A stretch of DNA of 64,000 nt from Kutzneria sp. CA-103260 (GTDB taxonomy: Bacteria; Actinomycetota; Actinomycetes; Mycobacteriales; Pseudonocardiaceae), in NCBI RefSeq assembly GCF_018263855.1, contig NZ_CP073318.1:6076001-6140000 (forward strand), in the 5' to 3' direction. Positions 33,100 through 43,442 of the stretch are shown one piece after another. The stretch's first letter is position 1; each line of letters starts with the position of its first letter. A model generated the notes under the pieces. That model was not told the DNA's origin. It did no database searches and worked only from the letters and a program-made list of their open reading frames with translations. The position numbers were made by a program, and so were the translations under genes.

Positions 33100-34308
33100 T
33101 CACGTGGTGGCAAGCGCCTCGGTGGGGGTCAGCCGCGCGGCTCGGACGGAGGGGTAGATGCCGGCGAGCACGCCGATCAGCACCGCCCCGGCCAGGCCGC
33201 CGCCGAGCGCGGCGAACGGGATGACCACGGGCCAGCCCTGGTATCCGGTGTAGGCCAGCGTCGCCGCCACCCCGATGATCGTGCCGGCGAGGCCGCCGAG
33301 CCCGGACAGCACCGCGGCCTCGGTGAGGAACTGCCCACGGATCTGGCCCCGAGTGGCGCCGAGTGCCCGGCGAAGACCGATCTCCCGCCGCCGTTCCAGG
33401 ACGGAGATGACCATGGTGTTGGCCACGCCGACACCGCCGACCAACAGGGCGACACCGGCCAGGCCGAGGAAGAGGGCGGAGAAGGTGGTTTTGGTGTCCT
33501 GCTTGGCCGCCAAGGCATCAGACGGCCGTGACACCTGCACCAGCCCCGGCAGCTGCGGGTACAGGGTCGGTCCGAGCACCGCCCGCACATCCTGGATGGC
33601 GTCCTCGTCGGCCTTCACGTAGACCACGGTCGGATGCCCGTCGAAGCCCAGAACCTGTTTGGCCGCGCCCCATCCGACCAGCACGGCCCGTTCCAGGTCG
33701 GGGTCGAGCGGCATCGGGTTGAGGATGCCGATCACGGTGAACCACTGCTGGCCGATGAACACCTGCGGCGGCTGCTGTGCCGGAGTCAGGGTGGTGAAAC
33801 CGAGTCGGGCCGCGGCCACGGAGCCGAGCACGACCGTCGGGAAGTTGGAGGTCGCGTCGTCGAGGAACTTGCCGGCGTGCAGGGATCCGTTGACGGCGCT
33901 GAGCAGGTTGGTGCTACTGGCCAACACCGTGATGCCGGAGTCGGCGTTGGGGTCGATCTTGTCGTTGCGCTGCACGTGGCTGTGCGCGTTGGCGACCTGG
34001 GCCGCGGCGGTGACCGGGCCGATCCGTTTGACCATGTCCATCGAGTCGGGCGGCAGCAGGATGGGATTGTCTTGCGTCTGCTGGGGTTCCGCCCGCAACA
34101 AGTTGGTGCCCAACGCGGTCAGCTGGTCCAGCAGCGCCTGCTGGCTTGAGGCCGGGATGCTGGTGACGATCACCATGGTGGCGATGCCGATGGAGATGCC
34201 CAGCGCCGACAACACGGTCCGCATCTTGCGGGTGCCGACGCCGAGCAGCCCGAGGCGGAAGATGTCGCCGAAGGAGAGGCGGACGGGCTGGGTGTCGAGG
34301 GTGGTCAA
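33100..34308 (-). CDS. MacB/FtsX-type ABC transporter permease
   Basis: 402 residues with four membrane segments: one near the N-terminus (MRTVLSALGISIGIATMVIV), then a large extracytoplasmic MacB-PCD domain, then three C-terminal segments including the signature ERRREIGLRRALGATRGQI. It is the last gene of a four-gene minus-strand operon with ATPase, adaptor and lipoprotein. Such complexes export peptides or lipophilic compounds by mechanotransmission across the envelope. Confidence 0.92.
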   Translation of the reverse strand: MTTLDTQPVRLSFGDIFRLGLLGVGTRKMRTVLSALGISIGIATMVIVTSIPASSQQALLDQLTALGTNLLRAEPQQTQDNPILLPPDSMDMVKRIGPVTAAAQVANAHSHVQRNDKIDPNADSGITVLASSTNLLSAVNGSLHAGKFLDDATSNFPTVVLGSVAAARLGFTTLTPAQQPPQVFIGQQWFTVIGILNPMPLDPDLERAVLVGWGAAKQVLGFDGHPTVVYVKADEDAIQDVRAVLGPTLYPQLPGLVQVSRPSDALAAKQDTKTTFSALFLGLAGVALLVGGVGVANTMVISVLERRREIGLRRALGATRGQIRGQFLTEAAVLSGLGGLAGTIIGVAATLAYTGYQGWPVVIPFAALGGGLAGAVLIGVLAGIYPSVRAARLTPTEALATT

Positions 34309-34369
34309 GCCGGCCTCCCGGCGCGGAAGTGGTCGGAGGCCGGGCGGACCGGCCGCGGGTTCAGTCCCC

Positions 34370-35056
34370 TCACACCAGGCTCCCTGCGCGGGTATCGGCC
34401 ACCAGTCGGCCGTCCCGCATCTCGATGCGGCGGGGCAGGCTGGCGGCGATGTCCCGGTCGTGCGTGATCACGGCGATGGTGGTGCCGTCACTGTTCAAGC
34501 GCCGCAACAGTTCCAGCACGGCCTGCCCGTTCGCGGTGTCCAGCGCGCCAGTCGGCTCGTCGGCCAGCACCAGCGCGGGATCGTTGACGACGGCGCGGGC
34601 GATGGCCACCCGCTGCCGTTCACCGCCGGAGAGCTGCTGCGGCAGGTGGTCGACCCGGTGTGAGAGCCCGACCCGGTCCAACGCCTCCAGTGCCAGGGCT
34701 CGGCGGCGTCGGCGTGGGACGCCGGCGTACAGCAGCCCGGTGGCGACGTTCTGGGCGGCGCTCAAGCCGTCAGTGAGGTGGAACTGTTGGAACACAAAGC
34801 CGAGCCAACGCCCGCGCAACGCGGACAGCCGGCGGTCGGACAGCGTCGTGACGTCCAGGCCGCCGAGCCGGACGGTGCCCTGCGACGGCAGGTCGAGGGT
34901 GCCGACGATGTTGAGCATGGTCGACTTGCCCGAGCCCGAAGGTCCCACGATGGCCACGAGTTCGCCGGTCTCGATCTCCAGCGACACCGAGTCCAGCGCC
35001 ACCACCCCGCCCGGGTAGTGCTTGCTCACGCCGGCCAGTTCCAGCACCGGAGTCAC
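34370..35056 (-). CDS. ABC transporter ATPase (MacB/LolD type)
   Basis: 228 residues. Walker A is GPSGSGKST, the signature is LSGGERQRVAIARAV, Walker B is ALVLADEP, and the switch His is in AVITHDRD. It starts at ATGA overlapping the adaptor gene stop (35053-35056), so the two are translationally coupled. Confidence 0.95.
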   Translation of the reverse strand: MTPVLELAGVSKHYPGGVVALDSVSLEIETGELVAIVGPSGSGKSTMLNIVGTLDLPSQGTVRLGGLDVTTLSDRRLSALRGRWLGFVFQQFHLTDGLSAAQNVATGLLYAGVPRRRRRALALEALDRVGLSHRVDHLPQQLSGGERQRVAIARAVVNDPALVLADEPTGALDTANGQAVLELLRRLNSDGTTIAVITHDRDIAASLPRRIEMRDGRLVADTRAGSLV

Positions 35057-36126
35057 GACGTGGTCACCACTTTCAGCCCCTCGGCCACGCCGTCGCCGCT
35101 GATCTCCACCATGCCGTTGGCGAACATCCCGGTCTGCACGGCGTGGTACTTGCCGTCCACGGTCTGCACGGCGTAGCCGCCCTCGCGCAGGGCCACCAGC
35201 GCGCCGACCGGGACCGCCAACACTCCCTTGTGGACGGACGTGGTCACCTGCACCTGCACGGAGGCGGCGTCGAGGTCCGACAGCGTGGACGGGTCGTCCG
35301 GCGTCACGGTGACGTTCAGCTTGGGCGGACCGGTGTTCTGCTGCTTGTCGCCACCGTCCACAGTGGTGCTGATCGCCGTCACCTTGGCCGTCACGGTCTT
35401 GTTGTCCGGGCGGATGATCGTCACCGCGGCCCCGGTCTTGATCTGCCCGACCTCGGTGGCGTCCACCGGCATGGTGACAACCTTCTGCGTCGACGTGACG
35501 GTCAGCAGGTCGCCAGCCACGGGATCGCCCAGCTGAGCGGTCACCGAGTTGACCCGCATCGGCCCGGCTAGCACCAGAACCTGGCCCACGTCAAGGGTTC
35601 CGGTGTCGTCCAGGCCGGCGTTCTTCTCCCACTTCTTCAACGCCGCCGCGACGGCCGGCGTGAACGCCGTCTCCTGCGGGTCCTTGGGCAGGATGCCGAC
35701 GCTGTAGCCGAGGGCCTTGAGGTTCTGCGCCACCACGGCGACATCCGCGCCCTTCACCGTCGGCCCGTCCAACTTGCGGAACAACGGCGTGTCACCGAAG
35801 AACACCGGCACCGGCTTGTCGTTGACCCAGTAGAGCGCCTTGCCCTGAGCCGCGACGTCGCCGATCTTGGGCAGCTTGGTCACCACCCCGGAGCCGGCTC
35901 CCTTCACTGCCTGCGGCGCTCCGAAGCCGAGCGTGCCGCCGAAGGACTGCCCGTTGGACAGGTCCATCCGCTTCACCGCGACCGTCTGGGCCGACGGCGG
36001 AGTGGCGGTCACACTGGCCGCCGAACCATGCCGTGAGTCGATCACGGCGACGCCCAGCACCGCACCGACCACCACGACCAGCACGGCGATCCCGATCACC
36101 GCCCGCCGGCGGGTGTCCGCTGCCAC
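35053..36126 (-). CDS. MacA/HlyD-like adaptor with peptidoglycan-binding-like insert
   Basis: 357 residues from a GTG. A signal anchor (RRAVIGIAVLVVVVGAVLGVAV) precedes an extracytoplasmic adaptor. A domain at about residues 130-185 (LKALGYSVGI...FTPAVAAALKKWEKNAGL) resembles the PG_binding_1 fold. Barrel-like repeats (VVTMPVDATEVGQIKTGAAV) and a membrane-proximal domain ending DGVAEGLKVVTTS follow. It should link the MacB-like permease to the cell wall. It is downstream of a lipoprotein gene by 13 bp. Confidence 0.88.
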   Translation of the reverse strand: MAADTRRRAVIGIAVLVVVVGAVLGVAVIDSRHGSAASVTATPPSAQTVAVKRMDLSNGQSFGGTLGFGAPQAVKGAGSGVVTKLPKIGDVAAQGKALYWVNDKPVPVFFGDTPLFRKLDGPTVKGADVAVVAQNLKALGYSVGILPKDPQETAFTPAVAAALKKWEKNAGLDDTGTLDVGQVLVLAGPMRVNSVTAQLGDPVAGDLLTVTSTQKVVTMPVDATEVGQIKTGAAVTIIRPDNKTVTAKVTAISTTVDGGDKQQNTGPPKLNVTVTPDDPSTLSDLDAASVQVQVTTSVHKGVLAVPVGALVALREGGYAVQTVDGKYHAVQTGMFANGMVEISGDGVAEGLKVVTTS

Positions 36127-36139
36127 TACTCGTTCTCCC

Positions 36140-36676
36140 TCAGTGCTTGCCGAACGCCTGGATCTGGCAGTCCTGCTCGACCTTCGTCATCTGGTCGTTG
36201 GACAGCTTCTGGGTGACGCCGTCGTCGAAGGTCCACCCGGTGCCGAACGGGTCGATGGCGTGCACCATCAGGCCGTGCTCGGGCAGGCACTTCATGTAGA
36301 CGTGGTAGTCGTCGTAGAAGTGCGGGTTCTTCTTCGGGTCCATCTCGTCCGGCCCGTAGGGGTGCTTGTTCTCGCACGCCGCCACCGCCGCCTTGTCGGC
36401 CGGGGTGTTGCTCTGGAAGTCGGGCGACCCGCGCACCACGATCATCTTGTGCCCCTGGTCCTTGAGGCACGCGTACCAGCCCTTGAGCAGCTGGTTGATC
36501 TCGTCCTGGGTGGCGTCCAGCCGGATGTAGGGCCGGTCGGTGGTCGGCGCGGCGCTGGTGGTCGTGGCGGCCGTGCTGCCGCCGTCCAGCGAGGCGACCT
36601 GCGACGGCGGCGGCGTGGCCGTGGAACAGGCGCTCAGCAGTGCCGCCGCCGCTGCGAGGCCGAGGACTTTGCGCAT
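36140..36676 (-). CDS. Small secreted lipoprotein of the ABC operon
   Basis: 178 residues. The signal peptide ends in LLSAC with the lipidated Cys at residue 17. A Thr/Ala/Ser-rich linker precedes a compact domain with four or more Cys (WYACLKDQGH, VAACENKHPYG, MKCLPEHGL, VEQDCQIQAFG), which probably form disulfides. I do not recognise the domain, but similar lipoproteins accompany MacB-type operons in actinomycetes. It is the first gene of the operon and is divergent from the response regulator at 36755, with 78 bp between. Confidence 0.85.
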   Translation of the reverse strand: MRKVLGLAAAAALLSACSTATPPPSQVASLDGGSTAATTTSAAPTTDRPYIRLDATQDEINQLLKGWYACLKDQGHKMIVVRGSPDFQSNTPADKAAVAACENKHPYGPDEMDPKKNPHFYDDYHVYMKCLPEHGLMVHAIDPFGTGWTFDDGVTQKLSNDQMTKVEQDCQIQAFGKH

Positions 36677-36741
36677 GACGACAACATCGCCGACGGATAT
36701 GAGGAACTTGTCAGGATCCGGTGGCCGGTGCGTGGCCGCCC

Positions 36742-36754
36742 TATCATCGGTGCC
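36742..36754 (+). promoter_or_regulatory. Putative -10 of leaderless response regulator gene
   Basis: TATCAT, seven bases, then ATG at 36755; no ribosome site. Confidence 0.5.
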
Positions 36755-37447
36755 ATGTGCGCCCACATCGTGCTGGCCGAGGACGACGAGAAGCAGGCGG
36801 AGCTGGTCCGCCGCTATCTCGAGCGGGAGCGGCACACGGTGGTCGTGGTCGGCGACGGGCGGGCGGCCATCGACACCGTCCGGACCGACCGGCCGGACCT
36901 GCTGGTGCTGGACGTGATGATGCCCAAAGTGGACGGTCTGGACGTGATCCGGGTGCTGCGGGCCGAATCGGACGTGCTGGTGCTGATGCTGACCGCACGG
37001 TCCACTGAGGACGATCTGCTGCTCGGTCTGGACCTGGGCGCTGACGACTACATGACCAAGCCGTTCAGCCCTCGTGAGCTGGTGGCCCGGGTGCGAACCC
37101 TGCTGCGGCGGGGCCAGCGCGCGGACGAGCCGGACGCGCTGCTGCGGGTGGGCACCCTGGCGGTGGACCCGGCCAAACACGTGGTCACCTGCGATGGCGA
37201 GCGGGTGGAGTGCACGCCGGGCGAGTTCCGGTTGCTGGAAACCCTGGCCGGGCAACCGGATCGGGTGTTCACCCGGCAGCAGCTGCTGGAGCGGCTGCAC
37301 GGCTTCGACCGCTACATCACCGACCGCACGATCGACGTGCACGTGATGAACCTGCGCAAGAAGATCGAGCCCAACCCGCGGCGACCGGTCCGCCTGGTCA
37401 CGGTGTACGGCGTCGGCTACAAGCTGACCACCGACGAGAGGCCGTGA
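36755..37447 (+). CDS. OmpR-family response regulator
   Basis: 230 residues. The receiver domain has the acidic pair in LAEDDE, the phospho-acceptor Asp in LLVLDVMMPKVDG, Thr in MLTARS and Lys in MTKPFSP. The C-terminal winged helix (CTPGEFRLLETLAGQPDRVF ... RTIDVHVMNLRKKIE) binds DNA. Its stop overlaps the kinase start by one base (TGATG). Divergence from the MacB-type operon suggests it senses an envelope or antibiotic signal and switches that exporter on. Confidence 0.95.
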   Translation: MCAHIVLAEDDEKQAELVRRYLERERHTVVVVGDGRAAIDTVRTDRPDLLVLDVMMPKVDGLDVIRVLRAESDVLVLMLTARSTEDDLLLGLDLGADDYMTKPFSPRELVARVRTLLRRGQRADEPDALLRVGTLAVDPAKHVVTCDGERVECTPGEFRLLETLAGQPDRVFTRQQLLERLHGFDRYITDRTIDVHVMNLRKKIEPNPRRPVRLVTVYGVGYKLTTDERP

Positions 37448-39198
37448 TGCTGGCCCGGCTGCTGGCGGTGTCCATTGTGGTCGCCGCGTGCTCGATCGCC
37501 GCGACGGCCTGGCTGGCGGTGCAGACCACCAGCGTGGCCATCCAACAGGAGCAGGGGCAGGCGATCAGCTCGGGCAACCGCGTCTACGAGGTCCTGGTCG
37601 ACTACGCGGCCCAGCACACCAGTTGGGCCGGCGTGGACAAGGTCGTGACGGTGCTGGCCCAGGAGACCGGCCGCCGGATCGTGCTGACCGACCAGAACCG
37701 GCGGGTGATCGTGGACTCGGAGCCGGGCAGCCACCCGCTGCCGGACTCGGCGTCGGCCAACGTGGACCCGCTGGCGGTGGACCCGAGCCTGGTCAGCGCC
37801 GGCCCGGACCGGATCAGCCCGTCGGCGATCGGCCCGTACGCGCTGGACCAGACGTCCATCGACACACTGAACGTGTTGGCCCAGCGGGCCTTGCAGTGCG
37901 TGCGGGAGCGGGGAGCCGTCGGGTCGATCGTGACCTCGCCCAGCGGTCGGCCGAGGATCCAGAGCCCGGACCCGGTGGCCACCGCCCAGTGCACGAGGAC
38001 CCTGGACACGCCGGTGAAGTCGGAGCAGGCCGCGCTCAGCCAGCTGGACTCGCTAGTCAACGAGTGCCTGGCCCGCCAGCAGTTGCCCCCGATTCTGCTC
38101 GGGCTGGACTTCGGGTGGCAGCCAACCACGGCGCAGGCGGCGCCGAGCGGGGCGGTGCCGGGGCAGACCGACCAGCGGGTGCAGGACTGCGTCACCACCG
38201 GCCGGCACGAGCAGCTGACGCCGTTCGTCGCGCCGGCGGCCCTGCTGTTCGTGACCAGCGCCGGCGGAGTCGCCACGCCCAGCCCCTTCGACCTGTCGGC
38301 CGGCAACAAGCTGCGGATCGGACTGGCCGTCAGCGGCGTGCTGGTGGTGACGATCGTGGTGACGGTGCTGGCTGGGCGGCGGTTCATCCGGCCGCTGCGG
38401 GCGCTGACCACGGCGGCGCAGCGGATGCGGGACGGCGACGTGACCACGCAGGTGACGGTGCGCCGCCGGGACGAGATCGGCCGGCTGGCCGGGGCGTTCA
38501 ACGACATGGCGGCCAGCCGGGCGCAGGTGGAGCGGCTGCGGACCGACCTGATCAGCGACATCGCCCACGAGCTGCGCACGCCGCTGAGCAACATCCGGGG
38601 CTGGCTGGAGGCGGCCCAGGACGGGGTGGCCGAGGCCGACGACGTGCTGGTGGCGTCGCTGCTGGAGGAGGCCATGCAGCTGCACCACATCATCGACGAC
38701 CTCCAGGACCTGGCCATGGCCGACGCCGGCACGCTGCGCCTGCACCCGGAGACGGTGTCCGTGCGGGAGCTGTTCACGCAGGTCACCGCGGCCCACCGCA
38801 CCCGGGCCGAGGCGGCCGGCGTGACGCTGGCGGCCGAGGACGGCGACGTGGAGCTACCGGCCGATCCGGTGCGGCTGCGGCAGGTCGTGGACAACCTCGT
38901 CACCAACGCCATCAGGCACACCGGTACCGGCGGTTCCGTGCGCCTGAACAGCTTTGTCGACGGCGAGGAAGTGGTGCTGGAGGTCCGGGACAGCGGGAGC
39001 GGGATCTCGCCCGAGGACCTGCCGCACGTGTTCGACCGGTTCTGGCGGGCCGAGAAGTCCCGCAGCCGGCAGACCGGCGGCAGCGGCCTGGGCCTGGCCA
39101 TCGTGCGCAAGCTGGTCGAGGCCCACGGCGGCAGGGTCGGGGTGGAGAGCGAACTCGGCGTGGGGACCGTGTTCCGGGTCCGGCTGCCGGCCCGCTGA
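37447..39198 (+). CDS. Sensor histidine kinase of the OmpR pair
   Basis: 583 residues. Two membrane segments (residues ~5-25 and ~295-320) flank a large extracytoplasmic sensor of about 270 residues. HAMP (RRFIRPLRALTTAAQRMRDG), the phospho-accepting His in DIAHELRTPLSNIRGW, the N box DNLVTNAIRHT and the G boxes RDSGSGIS and GGSGLGLAI follow. The sensor has several Cys residues and no domain I recognise. It is co-translated with the response regulator. Confidence 0.94.
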   Translation: MLARLLAVSIVVAACSIAATAWLAVQTTSVAIQQEQGQAISSGNRVYEVLVDYAAQHTSWAGVDKVVTVLAQETGRRIVLTDQNRRVIVDSEPGSHPLPDSASANVDPLAVDPSLVSAGPDRISPSAIGPYALDQTSIDTLNVLAQRALQCVRERGAVGSIVTSPSGRPRIQSPDPVATAQCTRTLDTPVKSEQAALSQLDSLVNECLARQQLPPILLGLDFGWQPTTAQAAPSGAVPGQTDQRVQDCVTTGRHEQLTPFVAPAALLFVTSAGGVATPSPFDLSAGNKLRIGLAVSGVLVVTIVVTVLAGRRFIRPLRALTTAAQRMRDGDVTTQVTVRRRDEIGRLAGAFNDMAASRAQVERLRTDLISDIAHELRTPLSNIRGWLEAAQDGVAEADDVLVASLLEEAMQLHHIIDDLQDLAMADAGTLRLHPETVSVRELFTQVTAAHRTRAEAAGVTLAAEDGDVELPADPVRLRQVVDNLVTNAIRHTGTGGSVRLNSFVDGEEVVLEVRDSGSGISPEDLPHVFDRFWRAEKSRSRQTGGSGLGLAIVRKLVEAHGGRVGVESELGVGTVFRVRLPAR

Positions 39199-39213
39199 CG
39201 GCCTCGTCAGCGG
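39192..39213 (+). terminator. Hairpin at the end of the kinase gene
   Basis: CCGCTGACG (39192-39200) pairs with CGTCAGCGG (39205-39213) over a 4-base loop. The kinase stop codon lies in the left arm. Confidence 0.5.
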
Positions 39214-39278
39214 TTGGTCAGCCGACGGTCAGGGCCGGCCGCGACGGTGTGGACACACACCGATCGATGGAGGCAGTC

Positions 39279-42268
<2,990 letters not shown>

Positions 42269-43442
42269 ACAACACGCACAGTGGTCGTTAAAAGGACATA
42301 AATTCGACCACGCACACGCGACAAATGTGGGACGCGGCACCACAAGACCGTCGACACAGGATACCCACAGCGACCTTGTGCCGTATTCCCGGCGCGCCGA
42401 TGAGAGCCCGTCCGCCGCCGGAATCGGCGGCCGGAATCCCACCGTTCCACCGAGAAGGCGCTGACCAGAGGCCCGTCAGCGACACGGACTCCCGGTCCAC
42501 TGTCGCGACGGGCGCACGGGCGTCGAACAGCGCAGGCAGCGGGCGCAGACCGGCCGGCAAAAACGTTTTCGCACGAATATCGTCAATGCGGTGACTCTTT
42601 TCTCGGCACGACCGGTCGGCGGTTGCCCTTGTGACGGTCGGCGCAGCCGACACTGCACCGCTGGGCCCAGACCCACTCCGGCCGACCGCGCCGGACCGAC
42701 CGCGCCGAGGCGCGACGACCGACCGCCACGCCGCCGCGCACTCGCCTGGCGACGGACCGCAGTCCCACCCGCGGCCGCCGCGATAGTCGGCCCGGCGTGC
42801 CGATCGCTGTCGATCGGACGCGGCGGTTCGGCTGACGGGAGCACGTCGAGGAGCCGACCGACACGATCAGCGACCAGTCGTGACGCCTCGTGCGTGCACC
42901 TTCGTGCACGTGCATCTGCACGTCGGCACATAAACGCAGATCAGCGCGGACAAGCGTTTCACCGACGGTAATGCCGGACCGAATTTTCACGATGAAGACA
43001 GAGAATTCGCCGAACCCGCGAATGATCACTGTACCGATCCGGTTGAACACCGATAGCGACGAAACTTTCGGCCCCATATCCCGCCGAACCGCAGGGTGCG
43101 TACCACCGAACGAGTGAAAGATCGGGGCCAGAACCGCCCCTAGGCGACAGTCCGACCTAACGACTTGCGACCGTTCGGCGCATGCTTCGGCGCGCTCACC
43201 GCAGTAGTCGGGAAAAGGCCGCCTCGCCGAGCCGCGGACTGTTCGCGTGCGAACTGGAACGTGCTAGATTTCCTGGCCGCAAGAAGATCAAGATCGGTGA
43301 GCGGATGCTTCCTGTCCGAAGACGGCCACGAGTGCGGCCGGCAAGGAACGGGGAGTGACCGCCGCCGAAATCGCCGACCGTCCGCCAGGACGGTCGGTGT
43401 GAGGCCACGAACCGCACACCTCAGGGTCGGTGATGGAGCGTC
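42269..43442. other. Non-coding interval of about 1.17 kb between recQ and the conservon
   Basis: No frame here has actinomycete-like codon bias or a recognisable product; the open frames are Arg/Ser/Pro-rich overlaps. AT-richer segments lie at 42290-42320 and 42960-43060, against a GC-rich middle. A hairpin (CGTGCAC/GTGCACG, 42893-42910, loop CTTC) and further TGCACG repeats lie at 42911-42925. The promoter and long leader of the conservon presumably lie in the last few hundred bases. Confidence 0.6.

Noticed and set aside
42288..42653. A 121-codon minus-strand open frame
   Set aside because: No recognisable domain and no coding-like third-position bias; such frames are expected by chance in this GC-rich DNA.
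42583..43077. A 164-codon minus-strand open frame in the recQ-conservon gap
   Set aside because: Its codon bias does not match the neighbours, it is Arg/Ser-rich in the second half, it has no ribosome site, and several overlapping frames in other phases are equally long.
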